NCBI RefSeq assembly: GCF_013266695.1
Contig: NZ_JABRXF010000001.1
Location: forward strand, 248,001-312,000
Reading direction: 5' to 3'
DNA length: 64,000 nt
Source: Hongsoonwoonella zoysiae
GTDB lineage: Bacteria > Pseudomonadota > Alphaproteobacteria > Rhizobiales > Stappiaceae
Shown: positions 52,113-59,956 of the stretch, piece after piece
Position numbering within the stretch: position 1 is the stretch's first letter
Layout: the number at the start of each line of letters is the position of its first letter
The notes under the pieces: generated by a model
The model's database searches: none
The model's input: only the letters and a program-made list of their open reading frames with translations
Told to the model about the DNA's origin: nothing
Made by a program: the position numbers and the translations under genes

Positions 52113-52868
52113 ATGATAAAGACGCCCGCCTTGTCAGAAGACCAGATTGCCGCGTTCGAGCGCGACGGCTTCGTCCATGTTCCGGCCGCTTTCGACGCGA
52201 CTGACGTCGAAACCATTCTTGCCTGGACGAGCGAAGTGATGGCCATGCCCGAGGTGCCGGGCCGGCAGTGGGTCTACCACGAGAAAAGCCGCGTTGACGG
52301 CGCGGACCTTGTCAACCGCATCGAGAAAATCGCCCCCTTTCACGATGGTTACCGCCGCCTGACGGAAGCCCTGGGCGATGTGGCGTCAAGCGCTCTGCGC
52401 GAACCCGCCGTCCTCTTCAAGGAAAAGATCAACTTCAAGATGCCGGGTGGCGGCGGATTCGAGCCGCATCAGGACGCGCAGGCCGGCTGGAACGACTATG
52501 CGCAGGACTTCGTCAACGTGATGCTGTGCCTTGACGAAGCGACGATCGAGAACGGCTGCCTGGAAGTGACCGCCGGCCACCACAAGCGCGGCCTTCTGCG
52601 CGGCATGGAGCCATTGACGGAAGAAGACATGGAAGGCATGGACTTCGTCCATTGCCCGACGAAGCCCGGCGACCTGGTGCTGTTCGACGCCTATTGTCCG
52701 CACCGCTCCGCCCCCAACCCGACGAACGCCTCTCGGCGGATGTATTTCGCGACCTACAACAAGGCCTCGCAAGGCGACCACTACGATCGCTACCACGCCG
52801 ACAAGCACCGGAATTTTCCGCCGGACATCGAGCGCGAGCCCGACCGGGAATACGTCTACAAGGTTTGA
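52113..52868 (+). CDS. Phytanoyl-CoA dioxygenase (PhyH) family Fe(II)/2-oxoglutarate oxygenase
   Basis: 251 residues from ATG 52113 (MIKTPALSEDQIAAFERDGF) with GGGGGA just upstream; frames open at GTG 52059 and ATG 52062. The iron-binding facial triad is visible: His and Asp in FEPHQDAQAGW and the distal His in YCPHRSAPNPT, with Arg in NASRRMYF as the 2-oxoglutarate anchor. It hydroxylates an unknown substrate. Flanked by opgC and convergent opgH, with strong terminators on both sides, so it is a single-gene unit. Confidence 0.9.
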   Translation: MIKTPALSEDQIAAFERDGFVHVPAAFDATDVETILAWTSEVMAMPEVPGRQWVYHEKSRVDGADLVNRIEKIAPFHDGYRRLTEALGDVASSALREPAVLFKEKINFKMPGGGGFEPHQDAQAGWNDYAQDFVNVMLCLDEATIENGCLEVTAGHHKRGLLRGMEPLTEEDMEGMDFVHCPTKPGDLVLFDAYCPHRSAPNPTNASRRMYFATYNKASQGDHYDRYHADKHRNFPPDIEREPDREYVYKV

Positions 52869-52887
52869 ATTCAACATTCGGGACAAG

Positions 52888-52917
52888 AAAAAGGCCGGAC
52901 TTTCGCCGGCCTTTTTT
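52888..52917. terminator. Bidirectional rho-independent terminator
   Basis: AAAAAGGCCGG (52888-52898) pairs with CCGGCCTTTTT (52906-52916), loop ACTTTCG, continuing into T residues. A-run and T-run on opposite sides let it serve the PhyH gene and, in the other direction, opgH. Confidence 0.93.
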
Positions 52918-52952
52918 GCGTTTGCAGGACGAGAAGGCTTTGCCGGGAGCCC

Positions 52953-54827
52953 TCAGGCGTCGGCCTTCACAAGGTCCGGCTTGTAATCCGGCACCGTGCC
53001 GGCTCCGAGCGCCGTCAAGGCCCCGAGGCGCAGAGGAAGCAGGCAATTGGGAGCTTCCTGCTCCTCCGGGATCCGCCACAGCGAAGAGGCGAGCGCAAGC
53101 CGCCCGGCCTCGCGGCGCGCCGTCAGAAGCGCGAAGGGAACAGCCAGCAAAGGCCCAAGGACCACCGGCAGAAGCGGCAGGACGAGCGCCCAGGACTGGT
53201 TCGCCGTCCAGAGAATACCGGCGGCGCCGAACAGGGCTTGCGGCCAGAGCTTCGATACCGTCAACCGCAGGGGAAGCCCGTGCGGGCTGCGCGCCTGCGC
53301 GCCCCATCCCATCGCCCGGCCGAAAGGGAGACCGGCGATGAAGACGGAAACGGCCACGGCCATGATCGGCGCGAGCAGCGCGGAAAAGGCGATTTCGCCC
53401 GCCGTGCCCGCAACGACACGCAATCCGCCGCCAAAGCGCTTGCGCAACTTCCTGTCGGCCAGAATATCCAGCACCGTCGCGATCTTCGGGGCAAAGACCA
53501 TCGTCATGATGATGCAAAAGAGCGCAAAGCCCGTCGTCGCGTCGAACTGCAGCATCTGGTCGCCGCCGACGACCGCAAGCGTGGCCGCGAGCGCCATGAA
53601 GATGAGCCAGGCGGGAGAACTGACGAACATCAGGATCGCCAGCACGAGCTGTATGCGGCTGGTAGCCTTGATGCCGGACAGGCCCAGAAGCTTCAGATAC
53701 TGAAGATTGCCCTGGCACCAGCGCAATTCGCGGCGGATGAACTCCAGAAGATCCGGCGGGTTTTCCTCGAAGCTCTCCGTTTCGAGGGGAAGCACGCGAA
53801 CCTCGTATCCGGCGCGGCGCATCAGGACCGCCTCGACCTGGTCGTGGCTCAGGATCGGGCCCGAAAGCGGGCCTTTACCCGGCAAAACCGGCAGGTGACA
53901 CGCCTCGATGAAGGGTTTCAGCCGAAGCACAGCGTTGTGCCCCCAGTAGGGGCCGCAATCGCCCTGCCACCAGGCGCTGCCGGTGGTGTAGGAGCGCATG
54001 CCGAGACGCATTCCGAACTGGAATACGCGCGCGAACGCGCTTGTCGTCGGCATGCCGACGACAAGGCTCTGCAGGATGCCAAGGCGCGGGTTCGCCTCCA
54101 TCCGCCGAACCATGTCGAGAATAGTCGAGGCGGACATGAAACTGTCGGCATCGAGCACCAGGGCATAGTCGTGACTGTGGCCCCAGCGTTCGCAGAAATC
54201 GCGGATATTGCCCGACTTGAAGGCGAAATTATCCTTGCGGCGGCGGTAGATCACCCCCATGTCGCCGCGCCAGCGTTCCGCGAGGTCGGCAAATACACGC
54301 TCCTCGCGCGCGGCGACGATCTCATTCGACGTGTCGCTGAGGACGTAAAACCGGAAAGCGCCCGCCTCGCCGCTGCGAACCAGATCGGTGATCATCGCCT
54401 CGAGGTTGGCGGCCACCGCATCGACATCCTCGTTGCGGATGCAGGACAAAACGGCGGTGGAAGAGGAAAGCGGCAAGCTCTTGTCCCCTACCGCGACCGG
54501 GCAGACCCTGGCGACCGGATCTTTGGAAAGGCGCATGACAAGGAGGCCGACGACGGCGTTCCAGAAGCCGATCACCGTCCAGGGAAGCGTGGCGGCGAAG
54601 CAGACCAGCATCGCCCCTTCCCCCCAGCTTATGCCGTTCGTGGAAAGGGTAACGCTCATGAGCGCGATCAGGCCGGCCATGGAAGAAAGCACGAAAGCCG
54701 CGAAGACCAACCGCCTGAAGGCCATGGGATTGCGCCGCGATGCAGCTTCGCCTTCCGGGTTGCCGGAGGCGTTCTCTCCCACGAGCTCGCGGGCGGGGAT
54801 TTTAGCTGAAAGCATGTTACGCGCCAT
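52953..54827 (-). CDS. opgH: Glucans biosynthesis glucosyltransferase H
   Basis: 624 residues from ATG 54827 (MARNMLSAKIPARELVG); a TTG at 54836 is the only upstream alternative. Family 2 glycosyltransferase loop between membrane helices: DTSNE, DADSFMSASTILDMVRRME, GPYWGHNAVLRLKPFIEAC, SHDQVEAVLMRRAGYEV and the RRELRWCQGNLQYLKLLGLSG motif. In enterobacteria MdoH/OpgH makes the linear beta-1,2-glucan backbone of periplasmic glucans. The expected partner OpgG is not in this window, though opgC is nearby. Confidence 0.93.
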   Translation of the reverse strand: MARNMLSAKIPARELVGENASGNPEGEAASRRNPMAFRRLVFAAFVLSSMAGLIALMSVTLSTNGISWGEGAMLVCFAATLPWTVIGFWNAVVGLLVMRLSKDPVARVCPVAVGDKSLPLSSSTAVLSCIRNEDVDAVAANLEAMITDLVRSGEAGAFRFYVLSDTSNEIVAAREERVFADLAERWRGDMGVIYRRRKDNFAFKSGNIRDFCERWGHSHDYALVLDADSFMSASTILDMVRRMEANPRLGILQSLVVGMPTTSAFARVFQFGMRLGMRSYTTGSAWWQGDCGPYWGHNAVLRLKPFIEACHLPVLPGKGPLSGPILSHDQVEAVLMRRAGYEVRVLPLETESFEENPPDLLEFIRRELRWCQGNLQYLKLLGLSGIKATSRIQLVLAILMFVSSPAWLIFMALAATLAVVGGDQMLQFDATTGFALFCIIMTMVFAPKIATVLDILADRKLRKRFGGGLRVVAGTAGEIAFSALLAPIMAVAVSVFIAGLPFGRAMGWGAQARSPHGLPLRLTVSKLWPQALFGAAGILWTANQSWALVLPLLPVVLGPLLAVPFALLTARREAGRLALASSLWRIPEEQEAPNCLLPLRLGALTALGAGTVPDYKPDLVKADA

Positions 54828-54921
54828 TAAAACCAACTCTTTTTGTATTCAGCCCGACACTGTGGCTGTTTCGAGGCCTGATTGATGCGATATACGGGGC
54901 AAAACCCGCACAGGATTTACG

Positions 54922-55953
54922 ATGCAGCGCAATCAGCCCGAACGCCCGTCCGAAAACGCTCCAGATAGCGCGCAAGCGCTCTGGTACGTCGCGCCCGGCA
55001 AGCTGGAGCTGCGGCGCGAGGACCTGCCCGCGCCCGCGCAAGGCGAATTGCGCGTGCGCACGCTCTTCAGCGGGGTAAGCCGGGGCACCGAAAGCCTCGT
55101 CTTTCGCGGCCGGGTTCCGCAAAGCGAATGGCAGCGCATGCGCGCGCCCTTCCAGGCGGGCGATTTTCCCTATCCTGTCAAATACGGCTACGCCTGCGTC
55201 GGCATGGCCGAAGCGCAGGAAACTGCCGGCAGCGCCCGGCCCGTCTTCGTGTTGCATCCCCATCAGGATCTGTTCAACGCCCCCGTTGGCTCGCTTGTTC
55301 CCGTTCCGGAGGGCATACCCTTTGCCCGTGCGGTACTTGCAGCAAATTTAGAGACTGCACTCAATGGGTTATGGGACGGATCGCCATCACCGGGGGATCA
55401 AATTACCGTGGTCGGAGGCGGCGTGGTCGGGCTTTTGGCCGGCTGGCTCGCCGCTTCCATTCCCGCTACGTCAGTTACACTGATCGACGTGAATCCGCAA
55501 AAGGAATCGATCGCGCGCACGCTCGGCATGCGCTTCGCAACGCCCGGTAATGCCGACGGAAACCAGGATCTCGTGATCCACGCGAGCGGACGCGCTGAGG
55601 GCCTCAACACCGCGCTCGAACTTGCCGGAATGGAGGCGACCGTCCTGGAAATGAGCTGGTATGGGGATGCGCCTGTAAGCGCCTGCCTGGGCGGCGCGTT
55701 CCACAGCCGCCGCCTGACCCTGAAGTCGAGCCAGGTCGGACGCATTCCCGCCGACCGCCAGGCACGCTGGACCTTCCGCCGCAGAATGGAGACCGCGCTA
55801 TCACTTCTTCGTGACGATAGGTTAGATGCCCTTCTCGAACCGGCTATTCCCTTCCACAAGCTGGCTGAGGAACTGCCTGACGTCCTGTCGGGAACGCGCG
55901 ACGCCCTTGCCCAGGTCGTCTCCTATCCCCGACGTTCCGCCAAACGCCCCTGA
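54922..55953 (+). CDS. MDR-type dehydrogenase lacking zinc ligands
   Basis: 343 residues of the medium-chain dehydrogenase/reductase fold. The cofactor motif VVGGGVVGLLAGWLAA and LIDVNPQKE indicate NAD(P) binding. The zinc ligands of alcohol dehydrogenases are gone: the Cys-Gly-Thr-Asp site reads GVSRGTESLVF, and the GHE site reads YGYACVG. The SRGTE motif recalls the BchC-like branch. First gene of a five-gene block with a PTPS homologue 24 bases downstream. Divergent from opgH. Confidence 0.85.
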   Translation: MQRNQPERPSENAPDSAQALWYVAPGKLELRREDLPAPAQGELRVRTLFSGVSRGTESLVFRGRVPQSEWQRMRAPFQAGDFPYPVKYGYACVGMAEAQETAGSARPVFVLHPHQDLFNAPVGSLVPVPEGIPFARAVLAANLETALNGLWDGSPSPGDQITVVGGGVVGLLAGWLAASIPATSVTLIDVNPQKESIARTLGMRFATPGNADGNQDLVIHASGRAEGLNTALELAGMEATVLEMSWYGDAPVSACLGGAFHSRRLTLKSSQVGRIPADRQARWTFRRRMETALSLLRDDRLDALLEPAIPFHKLAEELPDVLSGTRDALAQVVSYPRRSAKRP

Positions 55954-55977
55954 AAATCACCCGAGGAGTTACGCCCC

Positions 55978-56379
55978 ATGCACGCCGTCGAGGTCCGCGA
56001 CCACATCATGATCGCCCATTCCTTCAAGGGAGACCTGTTCGGCCCGGCGCAGGCGCTGCATGGCGCGACCTTCGTGGTGGACGCGGCCTTCTTCTCCCGC
56101 GAGCTCGACGAGAACGGCGTGGTAATCGATATCGGCCGCGCCCATGAAGTGCTGAAGGAAATCCTCGCGCCGCTGAACTACAAGAACCTCGACGAGGTGC
56201 CGGAGTTTTCAGGGAAAAACACGACAACGGAATTCCTGACCCGCCATATCTTCAACCGTTTGAGCGACGCCGCGAAGGCGGAACAGCTGGGGCGAAAGGC
56301 CGGCGAGATCGCCACGATCAGGGTCACACTGCATGAATCGCACGTCGCGCGCGCCTGGTACGAGGGCGCGGTCGGCTGA
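55978..56379 (+). CDS. Degenerate 6-pyruvoyl-tetrahydropterin synthase/QueD homologue
   Basis: 133 residues. The T-fold is recognisable: IAHSFKGDLFGPAQALHGATF, NYKNLDEVPEFSGKNTTTEFL and VTLHESHVARAWYEG. The substrate-anchoring Glu (Glu120) is kept, but the catalytic apparatus is not. The protein has no cysteine at all; the catalytic Asp-His pair (LDH in QueD) reads LNY (67-68); and the second His of the zinc motif HGH is Ala (HGA, 28-30), leaving His14 and His28. It may bind a pterin or run different chemistry. GGAG precedes the ATG. Confidence 0.85.
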   Translation: MHAVEVRDHIMIAHSFKGDLFGPAQALHGATFVVDAAFFSRELDENGVVIDIGRAHEVLKEILAPLNYKNLDEVPEFSGKNTTTEFLTRHIFNRLSDAAKAEQLGRKAGEIATIRVTLHESHVARAWYEGAVG

Positions 56380-56395
56380 TGCCGGATAACCTTCG

Positions 56396-57448
56396 ATGAG
56401 CGAAACGATCCACTTTCTCTATCCGGGCGACATCGACACGCCGACCGGCGGATACGCCTATGACCGCCGGCTGATTTCGGCGATGCGGGAGGAAGGTGTG
56501 CTTGTGCAGGCGGCCTCGCTTGGCGAGGGCTATCCCGCGCCTTCCAACGCGGCCCTGGAACGCGCGGCGGCGGCATTCGCGAAAATGGCGGACGGGAGCA
56601 CGGTGATCGTCGACGGCCTCGCCTTCGGCGTTCTGGACGAAATCGCCCATGCTCACCGAAACCGGCTGAGGCTGATCGCACTCGTCCACCATCCGCTCGC
56701 GCTAGAGACCGGGCTCGACGCAAGGCGAAGCGAGGTTCTGAGGCGAAGCGAGACACGGGCCCTTTCCCTGGCACATGCCGTGATCGCAACCAGCCGGGCG
56801 ACCGCCGATATGCTGGTCGCGGAATTTGGCGTTCAGAAAGAAAAAATAACCGTGGCCGAACCCGGGTTCGATCGGGCCGAACCGTCGCGCGGCCGCAACG
56901 ACGGGAAGGTGGGGTTGATTGCCGTCGGTTCAGTGGTGCCACGCAAGGATTACGCAACCCTCGTCGCAGCGCTTGCCCGCCTGACCGACCTGCCGTGGCA
57001 TCTCGATATCGCCGGAGATGACACGCGCGATACGGAATACGCGGCTTCAATCCGGCAGATGGTCGAAGCAAATGGCCTGCCGTCCCGCATCACGCTGCAT
57101 GGCGCGCTTTCCGCCGAAGCGCTCGATGAGCTCTATGCGTCCGCCGATATTTTCGCGCTTACAACCCGTTACGAAGGTTACGGGATGGCGTTCGCCGAGG
57201 CGATGATGCGCGGGCTTCCGGTGGTCGCGACCGGCGAAGGTGCTGTGCGCGACACCGTGCCGGAAAGCGTGGGGTTCGTGCTTGCCGGAGGCGACGCCGA
57301 GGGCGTCTCCAGGGCGTTGTCGAAGCTGATCGCAGACGCTGGCCTGCGCGCGACCCTGCGAATGGCCGCGATGAAACACGCGAAAAGCCTGCCGGCGTGG
57401 CGCGATACGGCGCAATCGGTCATCACCGGAATCAAGGAAACGCAATGA
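56396..57448 (+). CDS. GT4 family glycosyltransferase
   Basis: 350 residues, GT-B fold. N-terminal half: YPGDIDTPTGGYAYDRRL and ALVHHPLALETGL. C-terminal half: LIAVGSVVPRKDYATLVAAL, DIAGDDTRD, RITLHGALSAEALDELYASAD and the donor-binding EGYGMAFAEAMMRGLPVVA with the Glu-x7-Glu pattern. It sits between a PTPS homologue and a methyltransferase, so the acceptor may be a pteridine, as with cyanobacterial pteridine glycosyltransferases. That link is inference. Overlaps the next gene by 4 bases. Confidence 0.9.
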   Translation: MSETIHFLYPGDIDTPTGGYAYDRRLISAMREEGVLVQAASLGEGYPAPSNAALERAAAAFAKMADGSTVIVDGLAFGVLDEIAHAHRNRLRLIALVHHPLALETGLDARRSEVLRRSETRALSLAHAVIATSRATADMLVAEFGVQKEKITVAEPGFDRAEPSRGRNDGKVGLIAVGSVVPRKDYATLVAALARLTDLPWHLDIAGDDTRDTEYAASIRQMVEANGLPSRITLHGALSAEALDELYASADIFALTTRYEGYGMAFAEAMMRGLPVVATGEGAVRDTVPESVGFVLAGGDAEGVSRALSKLIADAGLRATLRMAAMKHAKSLPAWRDTAQSVITGIKETQ

Positions 57449-58254
57449 GCGGATTTTCAAGCGAGTGGCTTTCATTGCGCGCACCGGCGGATGCGCGCGC
57501 GCGCAACGAGGACGTGATATCCGCCTTTCTCGAGAGGCTGCCGCAAAACCGGCCGCTTCACCTTGTCGATCTCGGCTCGGGAACCGGGGCGACAGTGACG
57601 GCGTTTGCTCCGCGGATCGCGGGAAAACAGCGCTGGACGCTTCTCGACAATGACAAAGAGCTTCTCGAAATCGCCAGCCGCCGGGCACATGAATATACCA
57701 ACCTGGAAATCGAAGCCTCGGTTGCGGACCTTTCGCGCGGAATTGACGCGGGCGCGCTTGAGCAAGTCGACGCGGTGACGACCTCCGCGTTTCTCGACCT
57801 CGTCCCGGCGAAATGGATCGATGATCTTGTAGACACGCTTTCCGAACGGCGGCTTCCGTTCCTGGCTTTCCTGACCTACGACGGGCGAGCAAGGCTCGAT
57901 CCGCCCCATCCCTTCGACGAGACGATCCGCCTTGCCATGAACCGGCACCAGAAGACCGACAAGGGGCTGGGCGCAGCGCTTGGCCCGGATGCCGCGCAAT
58001 ATGCGCTGCAGCGGTTCATCGCGGCGGGATTTACGGCTATCGCAGGCGCTTCGGACTGGCATTCATTGAAGCAGGAAACACCCTTCCAGACCGCGCTGCT
58101 CGATGGCTGGGCGAATGCCGCGCGCGAAATCGGCGAAGAAGAGGACGAAGTGAATGCGTGGCGCGAAGAACGACAGCGGCTGCTTGATGCGGGCAGCCTG
58201 ACATCGACGGTCGGCCACATCGATTTCGCGGCGTTTCCAGCGAAATCAGGCTGA
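57445..58254 (+). CDS. Class I SAM-dependent methyltransferase
   Basis: 269 residues from ATG 57445 (MSGFSSEWLSLRAPADARAR), overlapping the glycosyltransferase stop. Motif I LHLVDLGSGTGATVTAF, motif II LLDNDKELLEIASRRA and VTTSAFLDLVPAKWIDDLV identify the fold. A Cys-poor domain after that (LAMNRHQKTDKGLGAALGPDA) is typical of this gene block. Probably methylates the product or intermediate of the cluster. Convergent with the RibD-like gene, 2 bases apart. Confidence 0.88.
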   Translation: MSGFSSEWLSLRAPADARARNEDVISAFLERLPQNRPLHLVDLGSGTGATVTAFAPRIAGKQRWTLLDNDKELLEIASRRAHEYTNLEIEASVADLSRGIDAGALEQVDAVTTSAFLDLVPAKWIDDLVDTLSERRLPFLAFLTYDGRARLDPPHPFDETIRLAMNRHQKTDKGLGAALGPDAAQYALQRFIAAGFTAIAGASDWHSLKQETPFQTALLDGWANAAREIGEEEDEVNAWREERQRLLDAGSLTSTVGHIDFAAFPAKSG

Positions 58255-58256
58255 CG

Positions 58257-59078
58257 TCAAGCCGTTCCGCCGGTCGGCCTGCCCCCGGAAAAATCGCAGT
58301 CGATCAGAATTTCCTCGCCCAGACGATGCATTGTCGTGCGCGGGCGGATCGCCTCGTCGATGCGCTCGATGGGCGGAAGCTGAAGCCCCGTGGGCCCAGC
58401 GCCAATGATCATTGGCGAGACCAGCAGATGCAGCCGGTCAAGCGAACAGCTCGTCAAAAAGCGGGAAATCGTAGCCCCGCCGCCCTCGATCAGAACCCGG
58501 CGAAAGCCCTGTTCGGCGAGCAGCGCGCGGATGGCTTCCGGATCGAAGCCCTCATCGGAAATGGAAAGCCGCAACACCTCCACATTGTCCGGCGTCTCTG
58601 GCGCGGCGTCAGGTCCCGTGATCAGGATGCACCTTGCATCGCCGGTGCAAAGGCTCGACCAGTCGTGCAGGCGGCCGCGCGGATCGATGACGACACGCGC
58701 CGGATTCCTGCCCTGTACGCGCCGCACGGTCAGGCGCGGCCTGTCGAAAAGGGCCGTCCCGACACCCACAACGACGGCGTCGCAGACCGCGCGCAGGCGA
58801 TGGAGATGAGCAAGACAGGCTGCGCCGTTGATATATTTCGAATGGCCGGTGACCGTCGCGATGCGCCCGTCCAGCGACTGACCAAGCTGGCCGATCATCA
58901 GCGGCTTTGAGGAAATGTCGAGGAGCGGCTGAAACAGCGCCTGCCAACTCTCCGGCAGTTTTCCCGCGCCGTTGTCGAAAGCGGTCAGAACCTCAGCCCA
59001 ACCATCGTCCGATATCTCGGGTAAAGGAGATGACGCAGGAAAACCACTTTCCATGACCGTCGACGGTCCCAAAGCCAT
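58257..59078 (-). CDS. RibD C-terminal/dihydrofolate reductase-like reductase
   Basis: 273 residues from ATG 59078 (MALGPSTVMESGFPASS); TTG 59096 and ATG 59054 are alternatives. The N-terminal 60 residues are not recognised. Then the RibD_C fold: LMIGQLGQSLDGRIATVTGHS, ACLAHLHRLRAVCDAVVVGVGTALFDRPRLTVR, ARVVIDPRGRL, and RVLIEGGGATISRFL. The family reduces pyrimidine or pterin-like substrates with NADPH. The deaminase domain of RibD is absent. Convergent with the methyltransferase gene; same functional block. Confidence 0.87.
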   Translation of the reverse strand: MALGPSTVMESGFPASSPLPEISDDGWAEVLTAFDNGAGKLPESWQALFQPLLDISSKPLMIGQLGQSLDGRIATVTGHSKYINGAACLAHLHRLRAVCDAVVVGVGTALFDRPRLTVRRVQGRNPARVVIDPRGRLHDWSSLCTGDARCILITGPDAAPETPDNVEVLRLSISDEGFDPEAIRALLAEQGFRRVLIEGGGATISRFLTSCSLDRLHLLVSPMIIGAGPTGLQLPPIERIDEAIRPRTTMHRLGEEILIDCDFSGGRPTGGTA

Positions 59079-59337
59079 CGCCTGTTTCTCACGCAACTTA
59101 CTACTCCGGATATCTGACTGAAGGTTTCTTCCGCGCCCTCTGCCGCGAAAGCCAATAAAGCAAATATCAAATCGCCGTGATCCGTGGTTTCTACGCGAGG
59201 GGAAGGAAAAACGATCACCGGTCGCGAAGGCTTGATTGAAACAAGCCGGGCGCGAATGCTTCAGGTGTGTCGAATAACCGCAAAACGCCCTAGACTCAGG
59301 AACAGGGTGAAAAAGGCGAATGCTCGGGAGGGTTCGA

Positions 59338-59883
59338 ATGACAGTGACGGCAGAGGCAAAAGGTTTCGTCTACACGCCAACAGCGCGCATATTTCATTGG
59401 GTCACGGCCATTCTGGTTCTGGCGATGGTGCCGGCGGGCATCACCATGGTGAACATCGGGCCGGGCAAACTTCAAAACACGCTGTTCGACTTTCACCGTT
59501 CGACGGGCGTGGTCCTGTTCGTTATCACCGCCGCGCGCCTCGCCTGGCGGCTGACGCACCCGCCCGCCCCGCTAAGCACCGATATCCCGAGGTGGCAACG
59601 CAGGGCCGCGCGCGCGACGCATGTCCTTTTATATGTCGTGCTGCTGGGAACGCCGCTTCTAGGCTGGGTGGCAACCTCGGCCTATCCGGCCGCCATTCCG
59701 GTCTACGGGCTTTTCACGCTGCCGCCGATCATCGGCCCGAACCGGGAGCTTTCGAATGCTCTTTTCAATATCCATCAGGTGATCGGCATCATCTTCAGCA
59801 TTGCCGTGGTCATTCACATCGCAGCGGCGCTCCATCACCGGCTCGTGCTGAAGGACGACGTCATGACCCGGATGACCGGATAG
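59338..59883 (+). CDS. Cytochrome b561
   Basis: 181 residues from ATG 59338 with GGAGG 6 bases upstream; ATG 59320 would add six residues. Four membrane helices. Heme-ligand His residues are in ARIFHWVTAILVLAMVPAG, TLFDFHRSTGVVLFVI, LFNIHQVIGIIFS and VVIHIAAALHHRLVL. A small membrane electron carrier that may oxidise quinol or reduce superoxide, as its E. coli relative CybB. Single gene ending in a hairpin. Confidence 0.93.
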   Translation: MTVTAEAKGFVYTPTARIFHWVTAILVLAMVPAGITMVNIGPGKLQNTLFDFHRSTGVVLFVITAARLAWRLTHPPAPLSTDIPRWQRRAARATHVLLYVVLLGTPLLGWVATSAYPAAIPVYGLFTLPPIIGPNRELSNALFNIHQVIGIIFSIAVVIHIAAALHHRLVLKDDVMTRMTG

Positions 59884-59892
59884 AAAAGCAGA

Positions 59893-59924
59893 AAAGCTGG
59901 GCGGGTTTCATCCCGCACAGCTTT
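59893..59924. terminator. Terminator hairpin between cytochrome b561 and thiolase genes
   Basis: AAAGCTG (59893-59899) pairs with CAGCTTT (59918-59924), with an inner GCGGG/CCCGC stem around a TTTCAT loop. It serves the two convergent genes. Confidence 0.8.
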
Positions 59925-59956
59925 CCTGAATCTGTCTTTCCATGGCGAAAGAAGGC

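Noticed and set aside
59320-59345. GGTTCGAAT resembling a tRNA T-loop
   Set aside because: No matching acceptor, D or anticodon arms; it is the Shine-Dalgarno region of cytochrome b561.
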